Source: Clostridiales bacterium (GTDB lineage: Bacteria; Bacillota; Clostridia; Lachnospirales; Lachnospiraceae). Taken from it: a DNA stretch of 64,000 nt. The first letter of the stretch is position 1, and every line of letters starts with the position of its first letter. The notes beneath the pieces were generated by a model. The model did not search any database. It had not been told where the DNA came from and saw only the letters and a list, made by a program, of their open reading frames with translations. Of this stretch, positions 26,480-36,165 are shown piece after piece. Location of the stretch: contig JAHAJA010000014.1 in the NCBI GenBank assembly GCA_018372435.1, forward strand, positions 30,467 through 94,466. Direction: 5' to 3'. The position numbers were made by a program, and so were the translations under genes.

Positions 26480-27715
26480 CTATAATAAGAACTCTGACAT
26501 TACATAATTACTTAAGTCAATACCACGTTCTGTTAAGATAAGATGATGGTTCTTAATAACTAATAATCCGTCTGATACCATCTCTTTCACGATTTTTCCA
26601 TAGACCCTGTCAAATTGAACCTCAAATTGCTGTTCAAACTGATTCAGATCTACCCCCTTCATCATTCTAAGACCTAAGAACATACACTCTTCCATCTGCT
26701 CTTTTAAAGTAAGTTGTTTTAACTCTTTTCGTGCAAATCTTCCATAGAATGAGACACTGTTATCTTTCCGAACTCCTATTCCTTCTTCTATATATAAAGC
26801 TAAATCTTCTTCATTATGAAAACGAGTATTATTAATACAAGAAGATGCTCCTAAACCGAAACCGATATAATCAATACGCTCCCAATAAGAAGAATTATGC
26901 TTACTTTCAAAGCCTGGTTTTGCATAATTAGATATCTCATAACGTTCATATCCAGCTTCTCTAAGAAGTTTTTTTGTAAGATAATACATCTGCCTGTCTT
27001 CTTCTTCCGCTGGCAACTCACTACCATCTGCATAACGCTCAAAAAATGGCGTGCCTTCTTCAATAATTAGACTATAGGCTGATATATGTTCGGGATTTAG
27101 TTCTATAATAGTCTTTAGAGTACGCTCCCAAGTATCAATAGTCTGCCCAGGAAGGGCAGACATAAGGTCAATATTGATATTAGTAAAACCGCATTTTCTA
27201 GCAAGATGATAGTTCGCTTCAAACTGATCATACGTATGAATACGTCCAAGTAGCTTTAATTCCTTATCATTCACAGACTGTAATCCCATACTAATACGGT
27301 TAATCCCAGCCTCCTTGTATATAAGTAGTTTATCCTTAGTTAAAGTTCCTGGGTTTGCCTCTATGGTAATCTCTATCTTATTATTATCATGCAATGATTG
27401 CTTAGTATTCTCATCACCACTATAGATATTCTCTATATCAAATACTTCATATACCGTTCCTAAAATTCTTCTTATATCCATTGGATCAATACTACTAGGT
27501 GTTCCTCCACCGATGAATATAGTACGAACATAATACTCCTCATTAAGATAGGAATATTCTTTGATTTGTTCAACCAAAGCATCTACATAACGTTTCTTAT
27601 TCTCATTACTTGATGGACCTGATAAGAAATCACAGTAGGCGCATTTGGCCTCACAAAAAGGAATATGAATATAGATTCCTATAGGATTTCTATTCTCTAC
27701 CATTCTATTCTTCAT
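26480..27715 (-). CDS. hemW: HemW-like radical SAM protein
   Basis: 411 residues. The radical SAM motif is in IPFCEAKCAYCDF (CxxxCxxC), followed by FIGGGTPSS and the HemW-type C-terminal domain. HemW is a heme chaperone-like protein and was earlier annotated as oxygen-independent coproporphyrinogen oxidase; the extra Cys typical of HemN is not present. The ATG at 27715 overlaps the end of lepA by 11 nt; ATG 27703 is an alternative. Downstream of lepA as in many Firmicutes. Confidence 0.9.
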   Translation of the reverse strand: MKNRMVENRNPIGIYIHIPFCEAKCAYCDFLSGPSSNENKKRYVDALVEQIKEYSYLNEEYYVRTIFIGGGTPSSIDPMDIRRILGTVYEVFDIENIYSGDENTKQSLHDNNKIEITIEANPGTLTKDKLLIYKEAGINRISMGLQSVNDKELKLLGRIHTYDQFEANYHLARKCGFTNINIDLMSALPGQTIDTWERTLKTIIELNPEHISAYSLIIEEGTPFFERYADGSELPAEEEDRQMYYLTKKLLREAGYERYEISNYAKPGFESKHNSSYWERIDYIGFGLGASSCINNTRFHNEEDLALYIEEGIGVRKDNSVSFYGRFARKELKQLTLKEQMEECMFLGLRMMKGVDLNQFEQQFEVQFDRVYGKIVKEMVSDGLLVIKNHHLILTERGIDLSNYVMSEFLL

Positions 27716-29519
27716 CTAACTTTAATACGCTCATGAATGCCTGTTGTGGTATCTCTACGTTACCAACTTGTCGCATTCTCTTCTTACCTTCTTTTTGTTT
27801 CTCAAGAAGTTTTCTCTTTCTTGAGATATCTCCACCATAACATTTAGCAAGAACATCTTTACGCATAGCTTTAACAGTTTCTCTAGCGATAACCTTGCTA
27901 CCGATTGCGGCCTGAATTGGAATCTCGAATAATTGTCTTGGAATCTCATTCTTTAACTTTTCACACATCTTACGGCCACGTTCATAAGCAGTCTCTGCAT
28001 GAACGATAAAGGAGAGGGCATCCACTTCTTCCTTATTAATAAGAATATCAAGTTTAACAAGTTCCGATTTTTCATAACCTTTCATCTCATAATCAAAAGA
28101 AGCATAACCTCTTGATCTTGATTTTAATGCATCAAAGAAATCGTAGATAATTTCATTAAGTGGTAACTCGTACTTAAGAAGGGCTCTTGTCTCTTCCATA
28201 TATTCCATACCAAGATATACACCACGTCGTTCTTGGCATAATGTCATAATAGCACCAACGAACTCAGTCGTTACCATAATCTCCGCATTAACAATTGGTT
28301 CTTCCATATACAAAATCTCAGATGGATCTGGTAAGTTTGATGGATTAGTTACGTCAATTACTTGTCCATCTGTCTTATGAACTTTATAGATAACACCTGG
28401 AGCTGTCGTAACAATATCTAGATTATATTCTCTTTCAAGACGTTCCTGAATAATCTCAAGGTGTAATAATCCAAGGAAACCACAACGGTAACCGAATCCA
28501 AGTGCAACAGATGTCTCTGCTTCAAATTGTAATGCTGCATCATTAAGTTGTAGTTTCTCTAAGGCATCGCGTAAATCACCATACTTACTACCGTCAGCTG
28601 GATACATACCACAGTAAACCATTGGATTTACCTTCTTGTAACCAGGAAGAGCTTCTTTACATGGATTATTCGCATCGGTTACTGTATCACCTACACGAGT
28701 ATCTTTCACATTCTTAAGACTCGCTGTGATATAACCAACCATACCTGCAGATAATTCATCACAAGGGATAAACTGACCCGCACCAAAATAACCAATCTCA
28801 ACTACATCCGCAGTTGCTCCAGTTGCCATCATCTTGATCTCAGTACCTTTCTTTACCGTACCTTCTTTCACACGACAGAAGATGATAACACCTTTATAAG
28901 CATCATATACAGAGTCAAAGATCAATGCTTGTAACGGAGCGTCTGCATCACCTTGTGGCGCCGGAATCTTCGTTACGATTTGCTCTAATACCTCTTCAAT
29001 ATTGATACCATTCTTTGCTGATATAAGTGGTGCATCCCAAGCTTCTAAACCAATAACATCTTCAATTTCATTCTTAACACGTTCTGGTTCCGCACTTGGC
29101 AAGTCAATCTTATTGATTACAGGCATGATATCAAGATCATGATCAAGAGCTAGATATACATTAGCAAGTGTCTGAGCCTCAATACCTTGCGCTGCATCAA
29201 CAACAAGAATTGCACCTTCACAAGCCGCAAGACTTCTAGATACCTCATAGTTAAAGTCAACGTGTCCTGGAGTATCAATTAGGTTAAAGATATATTCTTC
29301 TCCATTGTTGGCTTTGTATACGATACGAACGGTTTGCGCCTTAATTGTAATACCTCTTTCACGCTCAAGCTCCATGTTATCAAGTACTTGTGCTTGCATC
29401 TCTCTACTAGTGAGAAGACCAGTCTTCTCAATAATACGGTCAGCTAATGTTGATTTACCATGATCGATATGCGCAATAATACAAAAATTTCTTATTTTAC
29501 TCTGGTCAATATGTGCCAT
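27705..29519 (-). CDS. lepA: LepA / EF-4 translation GTPase
   Basis: 604 residues. G-domain with AHIDHGKSTL, DTPGHVDF and NKIDLPSA, EF-G-like domains, and the LepA-specific C-terminal domain (KCYGGDISRKRKLLEKQKEG). A membrane-associated elongation factor that helps stalled or early ribosomes. AGGAGG precedes ATG 29519. Confidence 0.97.
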   Translation of the reverse strand: MAHIDQSKIRNFCIIAHIDHGKSTLADRIIEKTGLLTSREMQAQVLDNMELERERGITIKAQTVRIVYKANNGEEYIFNLIDTPGHVDFNYEVSRSLAACEGAILVVDAAQGIEAQTLANVYLALDHDLDIMPVINKIDLPSAEPERVKNEIEDVIGLEAWDAPLISAKNGINIEEVLEQIVTKIPAPQGDADAPLQALIFDSVYDAYKGVIIFCRVKEGTVKKGTEIKMMATGATADVVEIGYFGAGQFIPCDELSAGMVGYITASLKNVKDTRVGDTVTDANNPCKEALPGYKKVNPMVYCGMYPADGSKYGDLRDALEKLQLNDAALQFEAETSVALGFGYRCGFLGLLHLEIIQERLEREYNLDIVTTAPGVIYKVHKTDGQVIDVTNPSNLPDPSEILYMEEPIVNAEIMVTTEFVGAIMTLCQERRGVYLGMEYMEETRALLKYELPLNEIIYDFFDALKSRSRGYASFDYEMKGYEKSELVKLDILINKEEVDALSFIVHAETAYERGRKMCEKLKNEIPRQLFEIPIQAAIGSKVIARETVKAMRKDVLAKCYGGDISRKRKLLEKQKEGKKRMRQVGNVEIPQQAFMSVLKLDEE

Positions 29520-29658
29520 CTATATTCCTCCTGAGCCCAGAATGATGATGCTAATTTGACATCATCATTCTATAATAGGCTTATTATCCATATTACTATG
29601 AAGCATTATATCATAGGAACCTAGTAGACACAAGAAAATTTGCATGTTCTCTACTGCA

Positions 29659-31014
29659 CTATTTCGTTGTATCTGGTGTCTGTGTTGTATTTCCAGATAA
29701 TACTTGATAGATGACTTTTGCGAATGGTTCCATTGCGTTCTTTGCCTCTTCTACCGTATTATTCGCAGTTCCTAACTCTACCAATGTAGCTCTAGGCAAC
29801 AAATGTAGATTGTATCGATAACTTTTAAGATATATTCTCTTCATTAATGTCGGATATTCTTTCATAGCTTGTAGTTCAAGTTGCAGACTGAATGCTAAAT
29901 TGCCAGCGAGATTTTCATTTGGTATAATTTCATTATCGCCTCTTGCATTCCTACTTAATCCATTAAATAACATAATTTGAGCAGTATCCTTGCCCCCTAT
30001 ATTCGTGACTCTCTTTTCTCCCTCATCACGATGAAGGTCAATAATTACTTTAATGGAAGGATTCTCTTGCAATATCTTCGTAACTCCTTTAAGCGAATAA
30101 TCATAAGCCTTTGTTCCTCTATCAAACGTTCCTCCCATCATATCATACACACTTGTATCATGTATTACATTAATTCCATACTGTTCTTCTAAAATCTCCG
30201 TTAATCGCTCTCCCACTCCAACTATTGTATCCTCTGTTTTGTTCTTCCTACTATCCGCAAACGCTTCCGAAGCATGGGTATGATAGATTAGTACTTGTGG
30301 TTTCTCGGAATTAATAGAGATTGTCAAATCCTTATCTAATAATTTATCCACGTCAAATTCAGTCTTAGTTGTATAGGTAGTTTTATCCACTATATAGAAA
30401 TTCTTGATTAGGTATGTATAATCCCTTGAACTTTCAAGGGTATGAATCTTATTCAACAGACTATTATTCGCAACCGCTGTTGAACTTGCTGTCGTAGAAT
30501 CATCTTCATAGTAAGAATCTCGAGGATTTCCTTCCACATCAGAAAGTTCACTTTCCACTAAAAGTTCACTATTATGAGTAGAATCATCCTCACCAGAACC
30601 TGCGTTCCCATTCATGAAACTATCACTGGTCATTAACTTCATTACTTCGATAAATTCGTTATCTGTCTCCTCAACATCGCCATTCATAACCATCTGCATC
30701 TTCTCTGAAATTGTATACTGCTGTATCGGAAACATGCTTGTCATAAATTTGAATATAGGATTACTATCTTCTAGTTCAGGTAGGACAGCCGACTTTACTA
30801 TGTATGATAGATAATTCGATTGTTCTTGGTAGAGTGATAAACTAAAATCGCTTACCATCTCTTCTATAACCTCTTTAAACGTGTCTGAAAAATCGGTTTT
30901 TGTGGTTACAGCACAACATTTTATGATTATTATAATTGCAAAAAGTGATACTATAATCCAAAACACCTGATGCAATGAATTCCACATATTCCTTCTATCA
31001 ATATTCATATTCAT
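29659..31014 (-). CDS. spoIIP: SpoIIP, sporulation peptidoglycan hydrolase
   Basis: 451 residues. One N-terminal membrane segment (about residues 14-36), a variable Ser/Asp-rich linker, then the amidase/endopeptidase domain with LIYHTHASEAF and IDLHRDEG. Works with SpoIID and SpoIIM in engulfment of the forespore. An in-frame TTG at 31035 lies upstream; ATG 31014 begins a short ATGAAT repeat and is more likely. Next to gpr, as in other spore formers. Confidence 0.93.
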   Translation of the reverse strand: MNMNIDRRNMWNSLHQVFWIIVSLFAIIIIIKCCAVTTKTDFSDTFKEVIEEMVSDFSLSLYQEQSNYLSYIVKSAVLPELEDSNPIFKFMTSMFPIQQYTISEKMQMVMNGDVEETDNEFIEVMKLMTSDSFMNGNAGSGEDDSTHNSELLVESELSDVEGNPRDSYYEDDSTTASSTAVANNSLLNKIHTLESSRDYTYLIKNFYIVDKTTYTTKTEFDVDKLLDKDLTISINSEKPQVLIYHTHASEAFADSRKNKTEDTIVGVGERLTEILEEQYGINVIHDTSVYDMMGGTFDRGTKAYDYSLKGVTKILQENPSIKVIIDLHRDEGEKRVTNIGGKDTAQIMLFNGLSRNARGDNEIIPNENLAGNLAFSLQLELQAMKEYPTLMKRIYLKSYRYNLHLLPRATLVELGTANNTVEEAKNAMEPFAKVIYQVLSGNTTQTPDTTK

Positions 31015-31189
31015 ATTCGTTTCATATCCCTTCAAAAATCTGCAAAAATCTTACCTTAACACTCACTCCCTTGTTCATTGTAATTTTAAAAATCCTTTCT
31101 ATATTATATTCTATGTATCAAGTATTATTCGATGAACCGCATTCCATTAATCTTAACAAAACGTCTTTTCGTATCCTTTAAAAATTGCG

Positions 31190-31245
31190 AAATTCAACAG
31201 AATACGGTAACATAACCTATATTCGTAATTGAGTTTCGCAATTGT
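31190..31245 (-). terminator. Terminator of gpr
   Basis: Minus-strand stem AATTGCGAAA/TTTCGCAATT, with extra inner pairing, followed by TTTTTAAA. Confidence 0.7.
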
Positions 31246-31254
31246 TTGTCTGTA

Positions 31255-32193
31255 TTATATCGTTTGACAAAAGCATTGATTGAGTGCTTCGGAAATCGTA
31301 TAACTGATTCTCTTTACAGCATCATCAATTCCCTTCGGCGTGACGAACATATTACAAACCATCTTTTCTCTTACTTCTTCCATGAATTTATACATCTCCT
31401 CCTCAGAGAATCCTTTTCCATCTAAGAATCTCTCTAGCGTGTCATTCACTATTGTGGCACCATCTACTACGGTAGGAACACCAATAGCGATTACTTTCAC
31501 TCCAAGGCATTCTTCGTTCAAAGCATTTCTATGATTCCCAACACCTGATCCAGGACTAATTCCAGTATCCGTGATTTGTATCGTAGTATTCAATCTAGAT
31601 ACACTCCTTGCCGCTAATGCATCAATTGCAATAAGGCATTTTGGTTTTGTTTGCTTGATTATTCCCTTTAGAATCTCGCTAGTTTCCATACCCGTTTGCC
31701 CCATTACGCCAGGAGCAATCGCACTCATAGACTCCATTTGATTTTTCTGCTTGAATTCCTCTCCATATTCCCTAATTAGATGTCTTGTAACAAACAAATT
31801 ATCAACTACCTTTGGTCCAAGTGCATCTGGTGTAACTTCACGATTGCCAAGTCCCGCAATAAGTACTTCCCCTTCCTTATCCTCTCCTAGCAGTTCTTTA
31901 ATATATTTAACGATTTCATCTGTTAATGGTTCATGATAGGATTCGTCATCTTCTTGAAGGCGAGGTGCTTCTATCGTAATATAAGTCCCGATAGGTTTTC
32001 CCATTGCTGCTTGTCCATGCTCATCTTTAATTATTACTCTTGTTATCTTGATATCTTTATCTTGTACATAATCCTCTTCTAATACAACACCAGATACTTC
32101 AACATTATCTTCTTCAAAACTTTCTCTTACTTCTAATGCAAGGTCAGTTCTTGCATTACAATTTGCACTACTTCTCTTTATTTCTTCTTTCAT
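31255..32193 (-). CDS. gpr: GPR, germination protease
   Basis: 312 residues, aspartic-type protease that degrades small acid-soluble spore proteins during germination. Conserved parts: NARTDLALE at the start (pro-sequence cleavage region), LIAGLGNREVTPDALGP and IAIDALAARS. ATG 32193 with AAAGGAAAGGA fits the family start. A CATACTG at 32266-32260 on the minus strand resembles a forespore sigma-G -10 box, but the -35 is weak. Confidence 0.95.
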   Translation of the reverse strand: MKEEIKRSSANCNARTDLALEVRESFEEDNVEVSGVVLEEDYVQDKDIKITRVIIKDEHGQAAMGKPIGTYITIEAPRLQEDDESYHEPLTDEIVKYIKELLGEDKEGEVLIAGLGNREVTPDALGPKVVDNLFVTRHLIREYGEEFKQKNQMESMSAIAPGVMGQTGMETSEILKGIIKQTKPKCLIAIDALAARSVSRLNTTIQITDTGISPGSGVGNHRNALNEECLGVKVIAIGVPTVVDGATIVNDTLERFLDGKGFSEEEMYKFMEEVREKMVCNMFVTPKGIDDAVKRISYTISEALNQCFCQTI

Positions 32194-32348
32194 AATTATA
32201 TAATCCTTTCCTTTAATCAATGATTTACTCAGAATTGTGTCAAACTCATAAGTATTTAGCAGTATGCACATATATTTTTATATTTTTCGCATACGAAAGG
32301 TAATCAATGGACATCCACAGTTTTTCCTATAAATAACGAAATTATGTA

Positions 32349-32377
32349 TTGACAGAAATTCGTTATTATACTACAAT
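32349..32377 (+). promoter_or_regulatory. Promoter of rpsT
   Basis: TTGACA (32349-32354), 17-bp spacer, TACAAT (32372-32377); leaves a leader of about 80 nt. Confidence 0.8.
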
Positions 32378-32464
32378 ATATGAGTATGTTTACATTAGAA
32401 CGTCCGTGTCCGGGTTTAATGAAACACAGTATCTAATATAATCAAAATTTTGGAGGTGTACGGA

Positions 32465-32728
32465 TTGGCTAACATTAAATCTGCTAAAAAAAGAATCAAA
32501 GTTATCGAAACTAAGACAATGAGAAACAAAGCAATTAAATCTAAAGTAAAGACTGCTATCAAGAAAGTAGACGCTGCTGTGGCTGCTGGCGACGCTGCTC
32601 TTGCGAAAGCATGCTTAAGAGATGCAATTAGTGAAATTGATAAAGCTACTAAAAAAGGCGTTTATCACAAAAATACTTCTGCAAGAAAAATTTCTCGCTT
32701 AAGTTTAGCTGTTAACAAAATTGCTTAA
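32465..32728 (+). CDS. rpsT: Ribosomal protein S20
   Basis: 87 residues, the usual S20 length, rich in Lys/Ala (ANIKSAKKRIKVIETK). The start codon is TTG at 32465: GGAGGTG lies at 32451-32457, 7 nt upstream, and no ATG exists near. S20 of E. coli also uses UUG, which is part of its autogenous control, so a similar control is possible here. Confidence 0.96.
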   Translation: MANIKSAKKRIKVIETKTMRNKAIKSKVKTAIKKVDAAVAAGDAALAKACLRDAISEIDKATKKGVYHKNTSARKISRLSLAVNKIA

Positions 32729-32776
32729 TTGTGATATAATCACGCTTATTTTACTATAGATATAACAAGCTTGTTT

Positions 32777-32803
32777 AGACCTATCGAAAGATAGGTCTTT
32801 TTT
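32777..32803 (+). terminator. Terminator of rpsT
   Basis: AGACCTATC/GATAGGTCT stem with GAAA tetraloop, then six T. Confidence 0.92.
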
Positions 32804-32960
32804 CTGTACAAGCATAGTAACCTCTTCACTATTTTCACCATTACTATTACATATTATTATCCTATCGGCGCATACTACAATTAACTTATAGTGCGAACTA
32901 TGCTTATTCGCATTAGTATATAATGCACAGACTCTTTGCCTGGTGCAGATAGGAGAACAC

Positions 32961-33668
32961 ATGGAAATTTTACACGTTATACTTACAGCTCTAGGTTCTA
33001 TTATTACACTATTCATCCTAAGCAAATTAATGGGCAATCGAGAGATGTCTCAATTAACCATGTTTGACTATATCAACGGCATTACTATCGGCTCCATTGC
33101 AGCTGAGATGGCAACGACAGAATTCACAGACGTGACCAAACCATTTGTTGCGATGATTATCTATGCTCTTGTAGTAATCTTGATATCAGAACTTACAAAT
33201 AAATCCATTAAATTCAGACGTATTGTTACGGGTAAACCCGTAATCCTCTATGACAATGGCACAATCTATGAGAAAAGTTTAAGGAAGGCTAAACTAGATT
33301 CCAGCGAATTGTTATGCCTATGTAGAACTACTGGCTACTTTGATTTATCTACCCTACAAACGATTATCCTCGAACCAAACGGTAAACTTAGTTTTCTTCC
33401 AATATCCGATACAAGGCCATTAACAGGGAAGGATATGAAATTATCTATCACGCAAGAATATCTTGTTGCTAACGTTATTATTGATGGACATATTATGACT
33501 GATAATCTAAAGCACACTGGCAATAACGAAACTTGGTTACACACCCAATTAAAAGCCCATCAGATCAATGATATCTCCGAAGTATTCCTAGCAACCTGTG
33601 ATAGACAGAATACATTACATGTATATAAGAAATGTAATGACTTACAAGCTTACGATATACTGGAATAA
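32961..33668 (+). CDS. DUF421 (YetF-like) membrane protein
   Basis: 235 residues. Three membrane segments in the first 85 residues (including IILFILSKLMGN-type and FDYINGITIGSIAAEMA stretches), then the conserved cytoplasmic DUF421 domain with TGKPVILYDNG and LCRTTGYFDLS. YetF-type proteins are linked to spore or envelope stress in Bacillus, but the biochemical role is unknown. ATG 32961 with TAGGAGA is better than an earlier in-frame GTG. Confidence 0.85.
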   Translation: MEILHVILTALGSIITLFILSKLMGNREMSQLTMFDYINGITIGSIAAEMATTEFTDVTKPFVAMIIYALVVILISELTNKSIKFRRIVTGKPVILYDNGTIYEKSLRKAKLDSSELLCLCRTTGYFDLSTLQTIILEPNGKLSFLPISDTRPLTGKDMKLSITQEYLVANVIIDGHIMTDNLKHTGNNETWLHTQLKAHQINDISEVFLATCDRQNTLHVYKKCNDLQAYDILE

Positions 33669-33674
33669 ACATAT

Positions 33675-33717
33675 AACTCGAAAACTGTTTCTATTTACTA
33701 CAGTTTTCGAGTTTTTT
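33675..33717 (+). terminator. Terminator of the DUF421 gene
   Basis: Perfect 13-bp stem AACTCGAAAACTG/CAGTTTTCGAGTT followed by T's. Confidence 0.9.
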
Positions 33718-33979
33718 AATTCGTATTATATTCTGTCAACATAATAAAGAATTAATCAGTTACCTATCGATTACATATGCGGTGTAATTAATATATAATC
33801 CCAATACAATTTTTTTCTTTCGCTTTGATGTAACTTTTTGTTGTTATTCGAATATATTATACTATCCATATTTAATTATGTCGAATTGTGATATTCAAGA
33901 TAAGCTGTAAATTAGTCATATTATTACTAATAACCAATACGTAGTATAGAATATGGAAATATTATGACGGAGTGATGTT
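33718..33979. other. Upstream region of the collagen-like gene
   Basis: AT-rich, no gene. It must hold the promoter of the collagen-like protein; I could not identify a convincing sigma-A or sporulation-sigma site. Confidence 0.4.
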
Positions 33980-34930
33980 ATGAGAAACTCAAACTGTTTT
34001 CCTGATTCAAACAATCTATGTGGTGGTAATAATAATTGTTGTCATCCACATCACGATAACCAATGCTGTCGTTGCTGTATAGGACCTACTGGTAGAACTG
34101 GTGCTACTGGCCCTACTGGTCCTACTGGTCCTACTGGTGCTTCCGGTCCTACTGGTAGAACTGGAGATACAGGCCCTACTGGTCCTACTGGCGCTTCCGG
34201 TGCGAATGGTGCTACTGGTCCTACTGGTCCTACTGGCCCTACTGGCCCTACTGGCGCTTCCGGTGCAAACGGTGCGAATGGTGCTACCGGCCCGACTGGT
34301 CCTACTGGCCCTACTGGCGCTTCCGGTGCGAATGGTGCTACCGGCCCGACTGGTCCTACTGGTCCTACTGGCGCTTCCGGTGCAAACGGTGTGAATGGTG
34401 CTACTGGCCCTACTGGTCCTACTGGTCCTACTGGTGAAAATGGTGAAAACGGCGCAGGTGCAATTATCCCTTACGCTTCTGGAAGCAACGTTGCTTTAGG
34501 TGTAAACACTGATGATTCAGCTAGACTAGTTGCAATTATAGGTTTTGGCGAAGATACTACACAAAATACTACAATCAACTCTCCTATTTCAATTGTTAAC
34601 GATTTACAGGCATTTGCTTTCGTTGCACCTAGAAATCTAACATTGGTTTCACTTGCTGCTGCAGCTGTGGGACAGTCAGTTACAGCTATCAATCCAACAA
34701 TTACAGCCCAGGTTTATACTGCTCCAGCTAACAGTACAACTTTTACACCTTTATCAACTGCTACTGTTACATTTTCTGCACCTGCTTCTAATGCTTCTAA
34801 TGGAGCAACTGCTTCTATCACAGGAACTATTACTGCTGGTACCCGGATACTATTAGTTGTATATGCCTCAAGTACTTCAACATCAGGTGTTGTTAACGTA
34901 TTTTTAAATGCAGGATTATCTACAACCTAA
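33980..34930 (+). CDS. Collagen-like exosporium glycoprotein (BclB-like)
   Basis: 316 residues in three parts. The N-terminus (1-34) is rich in Cys, His and Asn. Residues 35-160 are about 42 Gly-X-Y triplets, mostly GPT with GAS, GAN and GAT. The C-terminal domain (about 161-316) starts IIPYASG and contains IGFGED, as in the BclB C-terminal trimerisation domain. Such proteins form glycosylated hairs on the outer spore layer; the Thr/Ser-rich collagen stretch gives many O-glycosylation sites. GGAGTG precedes the start. Glycosyltransferase genes follow directly. Confidence 0.88.
   Translation: MRNSNCFPDSNNLCGGNNNCCHPHHDNQCCRCCIGPTGRTGATGPTGPTGPTGASGPTGRTGDTGPTGPTGASGANGATGPTGPTGPTGPTGASGANGANGATGPTGPTGPTGASGANGATGPTGPTGPTGASGANGVNGATGPTGPTGPTGENGENGAGAIIPYASGSNVALGVNTDDSARLVAIIGFGEDTTQNTTINSPISIVNDLQAFAFVAPRNLTLVSLAAAAVGQSVTAINPTITAQVYTAPANSTTFTPLSTATVTFSAPASNASNGATASITGTITAGTRILLVVYASSTSTSGVVNVFLNAGLSTT
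34082..34459 (+). repeat. 9-bp-based tandem repeats coding for Gly-X-Y
   Basis: GGTCCTACT-type units coding for GPT, with larger GAS-GAN-GAT-GPT modules repeated almost exactly. Expected to vary in number between strains by slippage or recombination. Confidence 0.9.
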
Positions 34931-34977
34931 TCGTTACAAAACAGTAACAATTAGGTATGAATAGTAGGTAAATAAAA

Positions 34978-35019
34978 TTAGGAAAATCTATGTAGCAATC
35001 TATACATAGATTTTCCTAA
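34978..35019. repeat. 17-bp perfect hairpin between the collagen-like gene and the first glycosyltransferase
   Basis: TTAGGAAAATCTATGTA (34978-34994) pairs exactly with 35003-35019; loop of 8 nt. No T-run follows, but the arm contains ATTTTCCT. It may stop or stabilise the collagen-like mRNA and so make its level different from the downstream enzymes. Confidence 0.75.
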
Positions 35020-35043
35020 ACAAGTAATAAACAGGAGGTCAAC

Positions 35044-36165
35044 ATGAATAGATATAAAGTTTGTGTTTATGCTATAGCTAAAAACGAAGAAAAATTTGTA
35101 CAACGATGGGTTGACTCTATGTCAGAAGCAGATGAGATAATCGTAGCAGATACTGGTTCTACTGACAATACTATATCGCTACTAACCTCACTTGGAGTAC
35201 ATGTATACTCCATAAACATAGACCCTTGGAGATTTGATATCGCAAGAAATAAATCTCTCGACTTCGTGCCAGAAGATACCGATATTTGTGTTTGTACAGA
35301 TCTTGATGAGATATTTGATCCCGGTTGGCGTACTAAGTTAGAAGAGGCATGGACGGATAATACCACTCGCCTAAGGTACCAATACACATTTGGCTTCCAT
35401 CCAGATGGAAAACCAATCGTTACCTACTTATACGAAAAAATCCATAAAAGAAACGACTTTCATTGGATTTATCCAGTTCACGAAATTCTTGAGTATACAG
35501 GTACTTCACCCGATCTCTATGCTAATCAGTTAGCTATTCATCTAAAACACTATCCTGATACTAATAAATCTAGGGGAAGTTATCTTGGCTTACTAGAACT
35601 TTCTGCCAAAGAATATCCTATGTATGATAGAAATATACACTATCTAGGGCGCGAATATATGTATCATAAAAAAGCTGATCAGGCAATCGAAACACTTCTT
35701 TACCACCTTACACTTCCCACCGCAACATGGAGTGTGGAAAGATGTGCTTCTATGAGGTACATCGCTAAGTGCTATCTTTATAAAAACGAAGTGGACACCT
35801 CAATAAATTGGCTAAAAAGGGCAATTGATGACGCTCCTACAATTCGTGAGTCCTATATTGAATATGCTCACATATGCTATTATAGGCAAGACTGGATAAC
35901 TCTATTAGATCTTGTAACAACTGCTCTCGCAAAAACAAGGAGGACTGGTACTTATCTAGATGAAGAGACTTCATGGGGCTACACACTTCCAGATTATGGT
36001 GCAATCGCAAACTACTATCTAGGCAATTATTCAGAAGCTCTTTATTATGCAAGAATAGCACTATCTTGTTCTCCAGATGATTCTCGTCTTCTAAATAATT
36101 TGAAACTTATTGAAGATGCATATAAGAAAAAAACAACTGAGGAGGAAATATATGATAACAATTAG
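35044..36165 (+). CDS. Family 2 glycosyltransferase with TPR region (SunS-like)
   Basis: 373 residues. GT-A domain (about 1-215): VYAIAKNEEKFVQRWVDSM, IIVADTGSTDNT and a metal-binding CTDLDEIF (DxD-like). The remaining part has TPR-type helical repeats. The layout matches SunS-type peptide glycosyltransferases. With the next gene it probably decorates the collagen-like protein encoded upstream; this is inference from position. AGGAGG precedes ATG 35044. Confidence 0.85.
   Translation: MNRYKVCVYAIAKNEEKFVQRWVDSMSEADEIIVADTGSTDNTISLLTSLGVHVYSINIDPWRFDIARNKSLDFVPEDTDICVCTDLDEIFDPGWRTKLEEAWTDNTTRLRYQYTFGFHPDGKPIVTYLYEKIHKRNDFHWIYPVHEILEYTGTSPDLYANQLAIHLKHYPDTNKSRGSYLGLLELSAKEYPMYDRNIHYLGREYMYHKKADQAIETLLYHLTLPTATWSVERCASMRYIAKCYLYKNEVDTSINWLKRAIDDAPTIRESYIEYAHICYYRQDWITLLDLVTTALAKTRRTGTYLDEETSWGYTLPDYGAIANYYLGNYSEALYYARIALSCSPDDSRLLNNLKLIEDAYKKKTTEEEIYDNN

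Noticed and set aside
34101..34394. A long Leu/Val-rich frame inside the collagen-like gene
   Set aside because: It is the shifted reading of the Gly-Pro-Thr repeats (GGTCCTACT units), not a membrane protein.
34082..34459. Dense short repeats that could be taken for a CRISPR array
   Set aside because: The repeats are in-frame coding triplets without unique spacers.
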